A DNA stretch of 32,500 nucleotides. It comes from Halisarca cf. caerulea (lineage: Eukaryota; Porifera; Demospongiae; Chondrillida; Halisarcidae). The stretch spans positions 488,401 through 520,900 of the forward strand of contig CAUJGJ010000277.1 of assembly GCA_963170055.1 (NCBI GenBank). The letters run 5' to 3'. Positions 24,413 through 32,500 of the stretch are shown here, one piece after another. Under the pieces are notes generated by a model. The model did not search any database, was not told where the DNA came from, and worked only from the letters and a program-made list of their open reading frames with translations. Position 1 is the first letter of the stretch. The number at the start of each line of letters is the position of its first letter. The translations under genes and the position numbers were made by a program.

Positions 24413-25455
24413 CCACCCCACCCATCATAGTCACTGCTGCTGCTGCAATACTTGCTGAGGAATGGATCGGAGCGAGTGGTGACCAATGCCCGGGAGCACA
24501 TTTATGATATGAAGCCTCTGGAGACATACACGTTTGTCGATGATTTTGGAAAGGACCAAGGGATTAATGGTGGGTTGTGTGTGTGACTGGGTGAGGGTTG
24601 AACTTGGGGATTAATGGTGGGTTGTGTGTGTGACTGGGTGAGGGTTGAACTTGGGGATTAATGGTGGGTTGTGTGTGTGACTGGGTGAGGGTTGAACTTG
24701 GGGATTAATGGTGGGTTGTGTGTGTGACTGGGTGAGGGTTGAACTTGGGGATTTGTACCTATTGTGTGTGACTGGGTGAGGGTTGAACTTGGGGATTTGT
24801 ACCTGTTGCAAGACGTGTATTAGTTGTTGCAATGTACATCAGCTTGATTGGAAGATGACTTGTAACTTTAGTAAGTACATGTTTAAAGGCCTTGCTTTGT
24901 TATAGACACAAAGACAGTATTGTCTATGTGTGTACATGTGTGTGTGTGGGTGTGTGGGTGTGGGTGTGTGTGAGTGTGGGTGTGGGTGTGTGCTTGCATG
25001 TGTATTTTGCAGATGTGCATCACATGCAACTTGCTCGGTCCCTTGCAGTCCGCCAGAAGGCCAAGGAACTGATAGCATTCATCCAGGACGATGAGAAGGT
25101 GAGGCAGGAGAGGAAGACGGCCAAGACCACAAGAGACAAGTATGTGGGGCTGTCTTCTGAAGAGATGACCACCAAATACAGTGAGTGGGCCAGCAACTGT
25201 TTCCAACTGCTGTGGTATGTAGTGTCATGTTAGTTGTTGTCGATCTGTGTACATGTGTGTGTGTGTGTGTCCATGTGCAGCTGTGGAGTACTGCTGTTGT
25301 GCTTCAATGATGTGTAGTTTGTGCTGTTCATCATTTACATGGTGTACCAGTGTCAGTTGGTCAGTTAGTAGCAGTTAGTTGCAGTTGCTGTTCTTATGCA
25401 GTACTTTGCATGTGTGAATGTTTGTAGCTTTGAAAGTGTATTTTTTTGCTCTTCC

Positions 25456-25519
<64 letters not shown>

Positions 25520-25782
25520 TTGTGCATGTGTGTGTATGTTTGTGTAGGTAACCGCTATGACCCAGAGCCGCGCACCAGGAGAGTGTATAAGGATGACTAC
25601 AGCAACAGTCCCAAAGACACCAGGAGGACCTATCATGATGAAGATTCTACAGAGGATTCGTCAAGGGAATACAAAGACAAAGGTTCACGTCATCCATACA
25701 GCGATGAGCCAGAAGAGGAAGAGGGAGATACACAGCAGGGGTAGGCCTATTTGTGAACGTTGGACATGTGTTTAAGACATGC

Positions 25783-25822
<40 letters not shown>

Positions 25823-27031
25823 TCATTCAACTGTCTGTTTATACATACATATGTACATACATTTTTCATGTGTTTAACTACGTAACTCCTACCATTCTAC
25901 ACACATTGTACCATTTCAACTGACTATCATGATCTTAATGTGGTGTGTCTGCTGCCTGTCATGTCTCCTGTGGTCTGATCTGATCCGTTGCAGCTATCAG
26001 AAGATTAACGATGGTCAGGACTTTCCCTCCAGGCCTTCTCCACAGGTAACTAAGAAGAGCACTCAACCCTCCAGATTGGTCGACCTCGGGGCAGCCTCCT
26101 CATATGCAGCAACACAGAAGCCGACGCAGACACAACCCCAACAGAGTGTGCAGGGAGTACCATCCAATCCACCAGCCAATGCTACACAAGGGGAACTACT
26201 TGATGTGTTTGGAGACTTCAATTCTGCCCCTACCTCCACCAACCCACCCGTTCAGACCACCAACAGCACAGGACCTTCTCTCATGGATGAGAACTTTGCT
26301 GATTTCCAGTCTGGATTTAGTGGGAGTACGCAGCCCAGCCAGCCAACTCAACAACCCTTTGGCAGCCAGCCAACTCAACAGCCCTTTGGCAACCAGCCAA
26401 CTCAACAACCCTTCGGCAACCAGCCAACTCAACAACCCTTCGGCAACCAGCCAACTCAACAACCCTTCGGCAACCAGCCAGTTCAACAACCCTTCGGCAG
26501 CCAGCCAACTCAACAGCCCTTTGGCAACCAGCCAACTCAACAGCCATTCGGCAACCAGCCAACTCAACAGCCCTTCGGCAACCAGCCAGTTCAACAGCCC
26601 TTCGGCAACCAGCCAGTTCAACAACCCTTCGGCAGCCAGCCAACTCAACAGCCCTACGGAAACCAGCCAACTCAACAGCCCTACGGAAACCAGCCAACTC
26701 AACAACCCTTCGGCAACCAGCCAACTCAACAACCAAAAACTCAACAACAAAGTGGTGAGTTGTCTTTCTCTCATCTTCCCTTTGTGCTTGACTTCACTTT
26801 TTCTGTTTCTTCAAGATTTTGGTGATTTCAGTGGTTTTGAAGGAGCAAATACGTCAACGTCCGTTTCTAATCAGTTTGGAGAATTTGGTAGCTTTGAATC
26901 TGTCCCCACAGCCCAACCTACAACCATCTTGCAACCCACACCACTTACACAGTCAGCACCTCCACCAGGCCCCACTGCCACCCCACCAGCACCACAACCT
27001 CCTGTTGAGGTATGTAATATTGAGTGTATGT

Positions 27032-27073
<42 letters not shown>

Positions 27074-27076
27074 ATG

Positions 27077-27118
<42 letters not shown>

Positions 27119-27119
27119 T

Positions 27120-27187
<68 letters not shown>

Positions 27188-27747
27188 CACTTAAGTCACT
27201 TATCCTTCACAGAAGACCACATGGGGTAGTGGTGGACTGACAATTGATCTTGATAACCTGATGGGAGGGAAGACGAAGGCTCCAGAGCCGACAAAGAAGC
27301 TATCAATGAACCAAATGGCTATGGTGAGAGTCACACTGACTATACCCACATCGACCGTACTCTCTCGTGTACGCAATGTATCCCATTTCTCCTGTGTAGA
27401 ATTCCCACAAGTCTCCTCAAACCGGTGTGTCGTCGGTAACATCAGGAATGGGGAGTATGTCGTTGTCTAGACCGGGAGTGCAAACTGGAATGGGTAGCGG
27501 AATGAACCAGACGATGGTGCAACCCAGTTCAGGAATGGGAACGAATATGGGTGTGCACCAACCCAGCTGGGGAATGCAGCAGCAGCAGCAGCCACAGATG
27601 GGAATGGGAGTGGGAATGCAACAACAAATGGGAATGGGTATGGGTATGCAGCCGGTGGGAGTACAAGGCATGTATGGAGCGAACCCCAACATGTACGGTG
27701 GAAGCTATCAGACCAGTGCGATGAACTACCATCAGATGCCTAAGTAG
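23452..27747 (+). CDS. CLINT1: CLINT1 / epsinR (enthoprotin): ENTH-domain clathrin adaptor
   Basis: EpsinR binds phosphoinositides through ENTH and links clathrin and AP-1/GGA adaptors at the trans-Golgi and endosomes. Exons: 23452-23483, 23605-23803, 24431-24569, 25049-25180, 25548-25740, 25994-26754, 26816-27009, 27213-27323, 27400-27747; phases agree, 702 residues (human 625). ENTH (about 1-150): MVMNYSEVESKVREATND, SWGPSGTLM, KKNWRRTYK, LLRNGSERVVTNAREHIYD, FGKDQGINVRQKAKEL, nearly the human sequence. Conserved linker pieces: NRYDPEP and RLVDLGAA. Gamma-ear-type motifs: DVFGDF, NFADF, DFGDFSGFE, FGEFGSFE. The C-terminal part has TTWGSGGLTIDLDNLM then a Met/Gly/Gln-rich tail, as in human CLINT1. 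Exon 6 carries 15 copies of a QPTQQPFG-type repeat. The 11-codon first exon is inferred from frame and donor (AAAAT|GTAAGG) and restores the ENTH start; it is the least certain part. Confidence 0.93.
24144..24177. repeat. Perfect 16-bp inverted repeat with 2-bp centre in CLINT1 intron 2
   Basis: TAAAAGCCACACCCAC, then AA, then its exact complement GTGGGTGTGGCTTTTA. CCACACCC/GGGTGTGG is a KLF-type box. Related pieces nearby are ACCACACCCACTTGTGGG (24048-24065) and GATCACACCC (24129). Intron 23804-24430 also ends with a (CA)n tract, 24374-24411. Confidence 0.9.
24560..24803. repeat. 47-bp tandem repeat spanning the CLINT1 exon 3 splice donor
   Basis: The junction sequence GGGATTAATG|GTGGGTTG recurs at 24607, 24654 and 24701 with 47-bp spacing, each unit also containing TGACTGGGTGAGGGTTGAAC. 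Two truncated copies follow. The first copy holds the last exon bases. The later intron part, 24930-25010, is TG-rich. Confidence 0.92.
25459..25511. repeat. (TG)n microsatellite, CLINT1 intron 4
   Basis: About 26 TG units, about 37 bp before the acceptor at 25547. Intron 25181-25547 otherwise shows nothing recognisable. A similar shorter tract (25786-25820) lies in the next intron. Confidence 0.95.
26337..26735 (+). repeat. Coding 27-bp repeat: 15 copies of (N/S)QP(T/V)QQP(F/Y)G in CLINT1
   Basis: Unit CAACCAGCCAACTCAACAAC plus CCTTCGG. Copies differ mostly at silent positions (CAACAACCC/CAACAGCCC, TTCGGC/TTTGGC), and a few at T/V, N/S and F/Y. The minus-strand frames over it are shadows. 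Confidence 0.96.
27032..27184. repeat. (CA)n microsatellite with short breaks, CLINT1 intron 7
   Basis: About 150 bp of CA dinucleotides interrupted at 27069-27080 and 27113-27122 (GTGCATGCACG, TTGCATG). It fills most of intron 27010-27212. Confidence 0.97.
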
Positions 27748-28584
27748 CCTCCTCTTCCACTCATTTTACAATGCTTTGTCTCTCAACTAGGTGTCAGATG
27801 TTAAGAGCTTTTGAATGGAATTATTCTGTTATAACTATCTGTTCAAAAAATGATAAATTATTGTAATGTCACGTAATTGTTGACCATTGCGTGCATGTTT
27901 CTTGTCACTGTGATGTCACAGGGAAGTCCAGCTGCTTAGCAGGATGTTTGTGTAGTCACAAGGTCTACTATCAGAGGGTCTACCATCAGAGGGTCTACCA
28001 TTAGAGGGTCTACCATCAGAGGGTCTACCATCAGAGGGTCTGCCATCAGAGGGTCTACTATCAGAGGGTCTACCATCAGAGGGTCTACCATCAGAGGGTC
28101 TGCCATCAGAGGGTCTACTATCAGAGGGTCTACCATCAGAGGGTCTACCATCAGAGGGTCTATACCATCAGAGGGTCTAATGTTTGACGTCTGCAAGCAT
28201 GCAAGCCATGCAGAGCATCACATGCATTGTTGAGATGGACTCCCATTCTGGAGGGGAGCATACGACACAGATCACGCACCCCACATGTGAGGTCCACAGG
28301 GAGAAGATGCAAAGACTTTGAGGAAGTTGAACAAAAACATCTGAAGATACTGTAAAATAAACACATTGTCGAATCAAATCATAGAATAATATATAATTAC
28401 AATAATCAAATGACTTTTGATACCACAATATCATACATACAGTAAGGCTACTGGACAACAGCCTGAGTGCTGTGTGTGCGTGTGTGTGTGTGTACAGGGT
28501 ATCAAGGGCAGTTGAGGAGATGAATAAGGCATTAGACAGAAGGAATAAAAAGACATTAATATTCATTTCTTCAGACAAGGTCAT
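27748..28584. other. Intergenic region between convergent CLINT1 and GOLGA7-like genes
   Basis: 837 bp between the CLINT1 stop and the GOLGA7-like stop, tail to tail. It contains a 15-bp minisatellite (27957-28180). I find no clear AATAAA close after either stop codon; GGAATAAAAAG at about 28541 is on the plus strand, far from the CLINT1 stop. 28180-28580 shows nothing recognisable beyond a short (GT)n at about 28474-28494. Confidence 0.7.
27957..28180. repeat. 15-bp minisatellite AGAGGGTCTACCATC, about 15 copies
   Basis: Tandem 15-bp units with single-base variants (TACTATC, TGCCATC, TACCATT) arranged in a repeating longer block, so the array grew by duplicating groups of units. Intergenic. 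Confidence 0.95.
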
Positions 28585-29742
28585 TCAGGGATCCTCAGGG
28601 TAGATGTTCACCTCAATCTGTGAGTACACGTTAAGGAAATGGCCAGAAAGAAGAACACACAATGCAACTGAACAGATTCCAGTCCATGTTTGCTGCAGGA
28701 CAGTCCTCTATTCATCTCATCTTGTGATGTAAACCAGTGAAAGCTGCCATGTTGCTACTGGGTGTACACCCCTGCCTACTGGGTGCACACCCCTGCCTAC
28801 TGGGTGTACACCCCTGCCTACTGGGTGTACACCCCTGCCTACTGGGTGCACACCCCTGCCTACTGGGTGTACACCCCTGCCTACTGGGTGCACACCCCTG
28901 CCTACTGGGTGCACACCCCTGCCTACTGGGTGCACACCCCTGCCTACTGGGTGCACACCCCTGCCTACTGGGTGCACACCCCTGCCTACTGGGTGCACAC
29001 CCCTGCCTACTGGGTGCACACCGCAGTTGAGTATCATCAGTGTCATGTAAAACTCTGGAGCACACAACAGAACAAGATGATGGTAACCACATGAGAGAAC
29101 CATACCTGATGGTAACCACATGAGAGAACCATACCTGATGGCAACCACATGAGAGAACCACACCTGATGGCAACCACATGAGAGAACCACACCTGATGGT
29201 AACCACATGAGAGAACCATACCTGATGGCAGCCACATGAGAGAACCATACCTGATGGCAGCCACATGAGAGAACCATACCTGATGGTAACCACATGAGAG
29301 AACCATACCTGATGGCAACCACATGAGAGAACCATACCTGATGGCAGCCACATGAGAGAACCATACCTGATGGCAACCACATGAGAGAACCATACCTGAT
29401 GGCAACCACATGAGAGAACCATACCTGATGGCAACCACATGAGAGAACCATACCTGATGGCAACCACATGAGAGAACCATACCTGATGGCAACCACATGT
29501 AATGCAAACCAAACACAATCACTTCAATCTACATTTGTAGGATACACAGCGAAGGCCCCTGTCCATTGGATCACCCAAAACAATTCCTTTCGGCTCAAAT
29601 ACATTCCTGTTTTGTTCATCAATGTAGCGAGCCACTTTCTCCACACACTGCACACAGACAAGCAATACTAGTTCATCATGTTTAGTTACCAACCACTCCC
29701 TCATGTCTCTCACACATATGTACACACACACACACACACACG

Positions 29743-29830
<88 letters not shown>

Positions 29831-30616
29831 GAAACACACATACACATATACCTTCTCGTAATGTGTCTTACAACAGCAGTGAATAAGGTAGCCTGTGACA
29901 CACGCTAAACATCCTTCAGCATAAGTTCTGCAGCTCAAGGCTTCTGCTTCATCAAATATCTCATTGATGTGGTCCATGGTAGCTTTGAAGTCGCTCTCAC
30001 TCACCTAGACATCGACAAAGCCAAGATTAAACTGCAGTAATCTCACCTTGTGACTTACGTAGCAGTTGAACGAAGATCTACACATTTATTTTATCAATAA
30101 TCTATTTTTATTCATGAATCATACTCCTTTGTGATTCTTTTTGCATTCTTGGTGTATTTATCACTGTGTGTCCAGGACCCTCTCCGGTCAGGCCAGTCAC
30201 TGACTAAAGGGGTTTACTGGTTGAACATCTACCGATGTACATACCTGTCTAGCAACCTATCTGTCTGACTCCATGATTGTTTAGTCACAAAGGGATTTAC
30301 AAAATTTAAAATGGACCTTCATGTGCTTACAATGAGCTAAAATAAACAATTTATGTCAGTGTTATCTGCATAGTTCCGTACTTTAACAGCTATACATACA
30401 GTTTAGCGGCTCAACTGAAGACTGAAGAAATCCGGCACCGGGTTGCCCAAAATTACCACATCTTAACACCCAATACTTCTGCATTGTATAATGAAAACTT
30501 ACTCTCCCTCTTAATTCTGTAGGGAATTCATCCGAAAACCTCACGGCTGTTCCGTTAGTGTAATCTCTCTGTAGAAAGAACTTCCTCGGCGGTTGCCCAC
30601 GCCGAGCCATTTTCAT
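28585..30616 (-). CDS. GOLGA7: GOLGA7/GOLGA7B-like (Erf4 family) palmitoyltransferase partner
   Basis: GOLGA7 (GCP16) is the Golgi partner of ZDHHC-type palmitoyltransferases such as ZDHHC9, required for Ras palmitoylation. Exons (minus): 30616-30503, 30004-29852, 29647-29546, 28617-28585; all GT-AG, phase 0, 133 residues (human 137). Matches along the whole length: KFFLQRDYTNGT, FPTELRGR, YAEGCLACVTGYLIHCCCKT, HYEKCVEKVARYIDEQN, GIVLGDPMDRGLR, IEVNIY. The Cys cluster CLAC is where human GOLGA7 is itself palmitoylated (C69/C72); here three extra cysteines follow (CCC). Start taken as MKMARRG (30616); MARRG (30610) is equally possible, and the frame is open further upstream. The last intron (28618-29545) is nearly all minisatellite. 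Vertebrates have two paralogues; this single gene cannot be assigned to one. Confidence 0.93.
28757..29022. repeat. 21-bp minisatellite CCCTGCCTACTGGGTGCACAC, about 12-13 copies, GOLGA7-like intron 3
   Basis: Exact 21-bp units varying only GCACAC/TACACC. Divisible by 3, so all frames remain open and produce false repeat proteins on both strands. Confidence 0.96.
29085..29500. repeat. 29-bp minisatellite, about 14 copies, GOLGA7-like intron 3
   Basis: Unit CCACATGAGAGAACCATACC plus TGATGGCAA, with variants GTAA, GCAG and CACACC. Direct neighbour of the 21-bp array but unrelated in sequence. It ends about 45 bp before the exon at 29546. Confidence 0.96.
29715..29827. repeat. (CA)n microsatellite, GOLGA7-like intron 2
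   Basis: About 110 bp of CA dinucleotides (one GCATACA break near 29741), ending 24 bp from exon 29852-30004. Intron 29648-29851. Confidence 0.97.
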
Positions 30617-30690
30617 CAAGCGGTACACATCCAATTTATATTGAAGTATAGATAGTATTGCCCTACAAATACATTCTATTATAGGGTACC

Positions 30691-31145
30691 AGTATAGTGA
30701 CGTCATAAATTGAAAATTCGTCGTTGAAAGATTACTTCAGCCACAGATACTAGTACTCGATAGCCAGGAGGCGGAAAGGGGGGATCAGGGGGTCTGTAGA
30801 CCCACCAAAAATAATACTGGAGGGGGTCATTGATCCCCAAATCAAGTAGATCTTATATAATATGTCTTGTGCAATAACTTTTATAGGCTTATCCTGTTAT
30901 TAGTAATAACCAAAGTCATTGTTGAGGGTAGTCGTCAATCATTACTGCTTACAAAATCAGGATCAAATGGGGAAAGTCAAGTATATGACAGCATGTGTAT
31001 AATATATATATATATTTATAACCGATGTGGTCTGACCCCCCAAAGATAAGTAGCTTCCGCCACCCCTGATAGAGTGTATATGGCAGTACATTGATGTCAT
31101 AAATTGAAAATTCTTCATTGGAAGATTACTTCAGCCATAGATACT
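30691..31145. repeat. Direct repeat of about 60 bp carrying a CRE, copies 30691-30750 and 31084-31145
   Basis: Both copies read ATAAATTGAAAATTC, then AGATTACTTCAGCCA, then AGATACT, with about nine differences in 60. The GOLGA7-proximal copy has an intact CRE TGACGTCA (30698-30705), about 82 bp upstream of the proposed start codon. The distal copy has TGATGTCA. A transposon-like element lies between them. Confidence 0.8.
30765..31068. mobile_element. Non-autonomous transposon-like element, about 304 bp
   Basis: Left CAGGAGGCGGAAAGG and reverse complement of the right end CAGGGGTGGCGGAAGC form inverted ends of about 14 bp. Subterminal G-rich/C-rich segments (GGGGGGATCAGGGGG against GACCCCCC) also pair. 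No convincing target duplication (only ATAG shared). hAT-like ends are a guess. Confidence 0.5.
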
Positions 31146-31765
31146 CTATGCTTCAGCCAAAAAGTTTCACAACAAAATTAATATTAACTGGGAAATATAA
31201 GGCTTTCTTACCTAAATTAAACCAGGCAAATAATTGATGGAATACTTGTGCAAATTGCCAATGTTGTCCTGAATGCTTCAGGTTATGCACAGCCTGCCCT
31301 CCAGCCTTATGGCGTTGTGCATTAAATTTAACCCAGTGGATATTGAACCGGCAGAAACTACACAATCTAATCCCAACCCAAACCCTAACCCAAACTGTTA
31401 TGCAATTTAGCAAATGTTGTGCAACATTCCAACGTCGTGTGTATGTATTGATGACGAAATACCACCGGACGAATAGCCATTCTGTATATTTAATATTTTC
31501 CCCATCATAACAGTATAGCTGGATTCACGTATTGGGCATCATGATGTACTCCTTCCCCAACCTCATCTCAATATGGGCCAGGATACCAGTAGGTATTCAA
31601 AGCAAGGTGTTGCATCCGATCTGCTGTGCAGACATTCATGCTGGTCATGGCACACAGGTATTATGAAGCAGGCACTGCATCAACTGTGCAGACAATGCCA
31701 CACGGTAGGTCATGTTAGATGCCGTAAGATTAGATACAATCATTTGAAAAGCTACTTTTGTAATA

Positions 31766-31955
31766 CAGTAGAACTTGGATAATAAATGCCCTCAAGGAAG
31801 GGCAAAATAGGCACTTACTATCAGAGGTACCAGGCTCACTATCCAAGGTGCTTTCAATAGTATCATATGAGGTAGGGTCAGAGCAATGAGTACTTACTAT
31901 CCTGGCGTACTTAATAACCCAGGTACAGTACTTGCTTACTAACAGAGTTTGACTG
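31766..31955. mobile_element. TA-flanked MITE, 190 bp, Tigger/pogo-like ends
   Basis: Left CAGTAGAACTTGGATAATAA and reverse complement of the right end CAGTCAAACTCTGTTAGTAA, TA on both sides (31764-31765, 31956-31957). The ends resemble those of the element at 12067-12891. Both halves contain GGCACTTACTATC/GAGTACTTACTATC motifs. Confidence 0.7.
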
Positions 31956-32074
31956 TATAAAACAAATCTATTACAACTACTTACAAAGTGAAAGAAGCTC
32001 CACTAGGTCTTCCCTTCATAGCGCCTTTGGTGAGTAACTAGGGTTATAAGTGTCATTAATTTTGTGTGTGCAAG

Positions 32075-32084
32075 GTCACGTGAT
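32075..32084. promoter_or_regulatory. E-box GTCACGTGAT upstream of the SAC2-like gene
   Basis: GTCACGTGAT differs by one base from the CLEAR/TFEB consensus GTCACGTGAC. It lies about 170 bp before the proposed start codon at 32247. Single occurrence; function inferred. Confidence 0.35.
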
Positions 32085-32246
32085 GGTTGGGGCGAAAAAC
32101 AGTAGTTCAGGAAACATTTATACAGCAACATAGAAATTAGGTACTGTATAATAAGTGTAGAACGATCAAGGATGTGGTGCTTGGTCAAAGACTTAATGAT
32201 ATGATCGTTTCCACTGAAAGGCATCCCGACGGAGCAAGGAGTGGAT

Positions 32247-32500
32247 ATGGACATACAGCTCTTCGAAACGAAAAAATACTTTATATTTCGCAAAGCCCGC
32301 CATTCTTTGTGGTGTATCAAGGCGAGCGGACAGTTGATACCTCGATTTGAAGGTAAGCGATAGCGACGAAAAACGTCGTTATTCTTACCTCTGGTGTATT
32401 AACTGCATGTGCACTCTCAGTTCGTTTTTTGAGCTCCATCTCCCACCATAATTTTATCTCCTTACTGTTGTGTAGATGATGATGAAGACCGAGAAGAAGA
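32247..32500 (+). CDS. Start of a gene with an INPP5F/SAC2-like N terminus; 3' end outside window
   Basis: Exons: 32247-32352 (phase 1, donor GAAG|GTAAGC) and 32476-32500 (acceptor TGTGTAG|ATGATG, frame kept, runs off the edge). Visible product begins MDIQLFETKKYFIFRKARHS, continues LWCIKASGQLIPRFE, then an acidic run DDDEDREE. The first part resembles the N terminus of INPP5F/SAC2, an endosomal phosphoinositide 4-phosphatase (pattern M..LF..K..Y(I/F)......LWC....G.L.P). The acidic run is not expected there, and no SAC catalytic motif is in view, so the identity rests on about 30 residues. Alternative: the first exon is untranslated and translation starts at the ATG repeats at 32476. Confidence 0.45.

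Larger units (their letters stand above)
30617..32246. other. Intergenic region between GOLGA7-like (-) and SAC2-like (+) genes
   Basis: 1.63 kb between divergent start codons. It contains a CRE-bearing segment near GOLGA7 and its diverged direct copy, a transposon-like element between them, and a small MITE at 31766-31955. 31150-31760 has no supportable gene. The stretch 31369-31397 (CCCAACCCAAACCCTAACCC) is a degenerate, telomere-like run only by chance. Confidence 0.6.

Noticed and set aside
25015..25048. An earlier CLINT1 exon 4 acceptor adding DVHHMQLARSLA
   Set aside because: The acceptor CTTGCAG at 25048 gives GINVRQKAKEL, which matches the conserved ENTH sequence exactly, while the longer form would insert 12 residues.
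26196..26774. Minus-strand Leu/Trp-rich frame (GLLSWLVA repeats)
   Set aside because: Antisense of the CLINT1 QPTQQPFG repeat.
27957..28180. Regular short repeats that could suggest a CRISPR array
   Set aside because: Units are 15 bp with no spacers, and the genome is eukaryotic. The 27-bp and 29-bp arrays likewise have no unique spacers.
28712..29522. Minus-strand frames with CHQVWFSHVV and GCAPSRQ repeats
   Set aside because: Products of the 29-bp and 21-bp arrays. They fall in the GOLGA7-like intron 3 and match no family.
31369..31397. CCCTAACCC-like run, possible interstitial telomere
   Set aside because: Only one exact CCCTAA with degenerate neighbours over about 30 bp, too short to support.

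Overview
This is eukaryotic (animal) genomic DNA. All seven genes are intron-split with GT-AG introns, and their closest recognisable relatives are animal proteins: TTF2, PEBP1, TBC1D12/14, Ki-67, CLINT1/epsinR, GOLGA7 and probably INPP5F/SAC2. Short introns, 100-250 bp gene spacing, very dense (CA)n/(GT)n tracts and minisatellites, and many small TA-flanked MITEs suggest an early-branching invertebrate. A sponge is my guess; the species cannot be read from this sequence.

Layout, left to right, with strictly alternating strands. (1) 1-11084, plus: TTF2-like SNF2 ATPase, 5' end cut off; 23 exons reconstructed, with different minisatellites in different introns. (2) 11315-14781, minus: a PEBP-family protein with an N-terminal transmembrane segment; its 2.1 kb intron holds three transposon-like elements nested inside each other. 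(3) 15003-18656, plus: TBC1D12/14-like Rab GAP; the first splice donor opens a 173-bp (GT)n tract. (4) 18914-23207, minus: Ki-67-like protein with FHA domain, PP1-docking motif and about 18 proline-directed repeats, 10 of them near-identical 63-bp copies. (5) 23452-27747, plus: CLINT1/epsinR with ENTH domain, adaptor-binding motifs and a 9-residue Q-rich repeat. (6) 28585-30616, minus: GOLGA7/Erf4-family palmitoylation cofactor. (7) 32247-32500+, plus: start of a gene whose first exon resembles the N terminus of INPP5F/SAC2.

Genes 2/3 and 4/5 are closely spaced divergent pairs that probably share promoters. The 4/5 promoter has a palindromic CRE, a CCAAT box and a CHR-like TTTGAA on the Ki-67 side. 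Pairs 1/2, 3/4 and 5/6 are tail to tail. Functionally this is not an operon or a single system: there is transcription termination and mitotic chromatin biology (TTF2, Ki-67) beside membrane traffic (TBC1D12/14, CLINT1, GOLGA7, SAC2-like). Four of the seven have human relatives on chromosome arm 10q, which may be ancient linkage.

All exon structures were built by hand from splice-site sequence, reading-frame phase and remembered family sequences. Every junction listed keeps the frame, but none has transcript support here.
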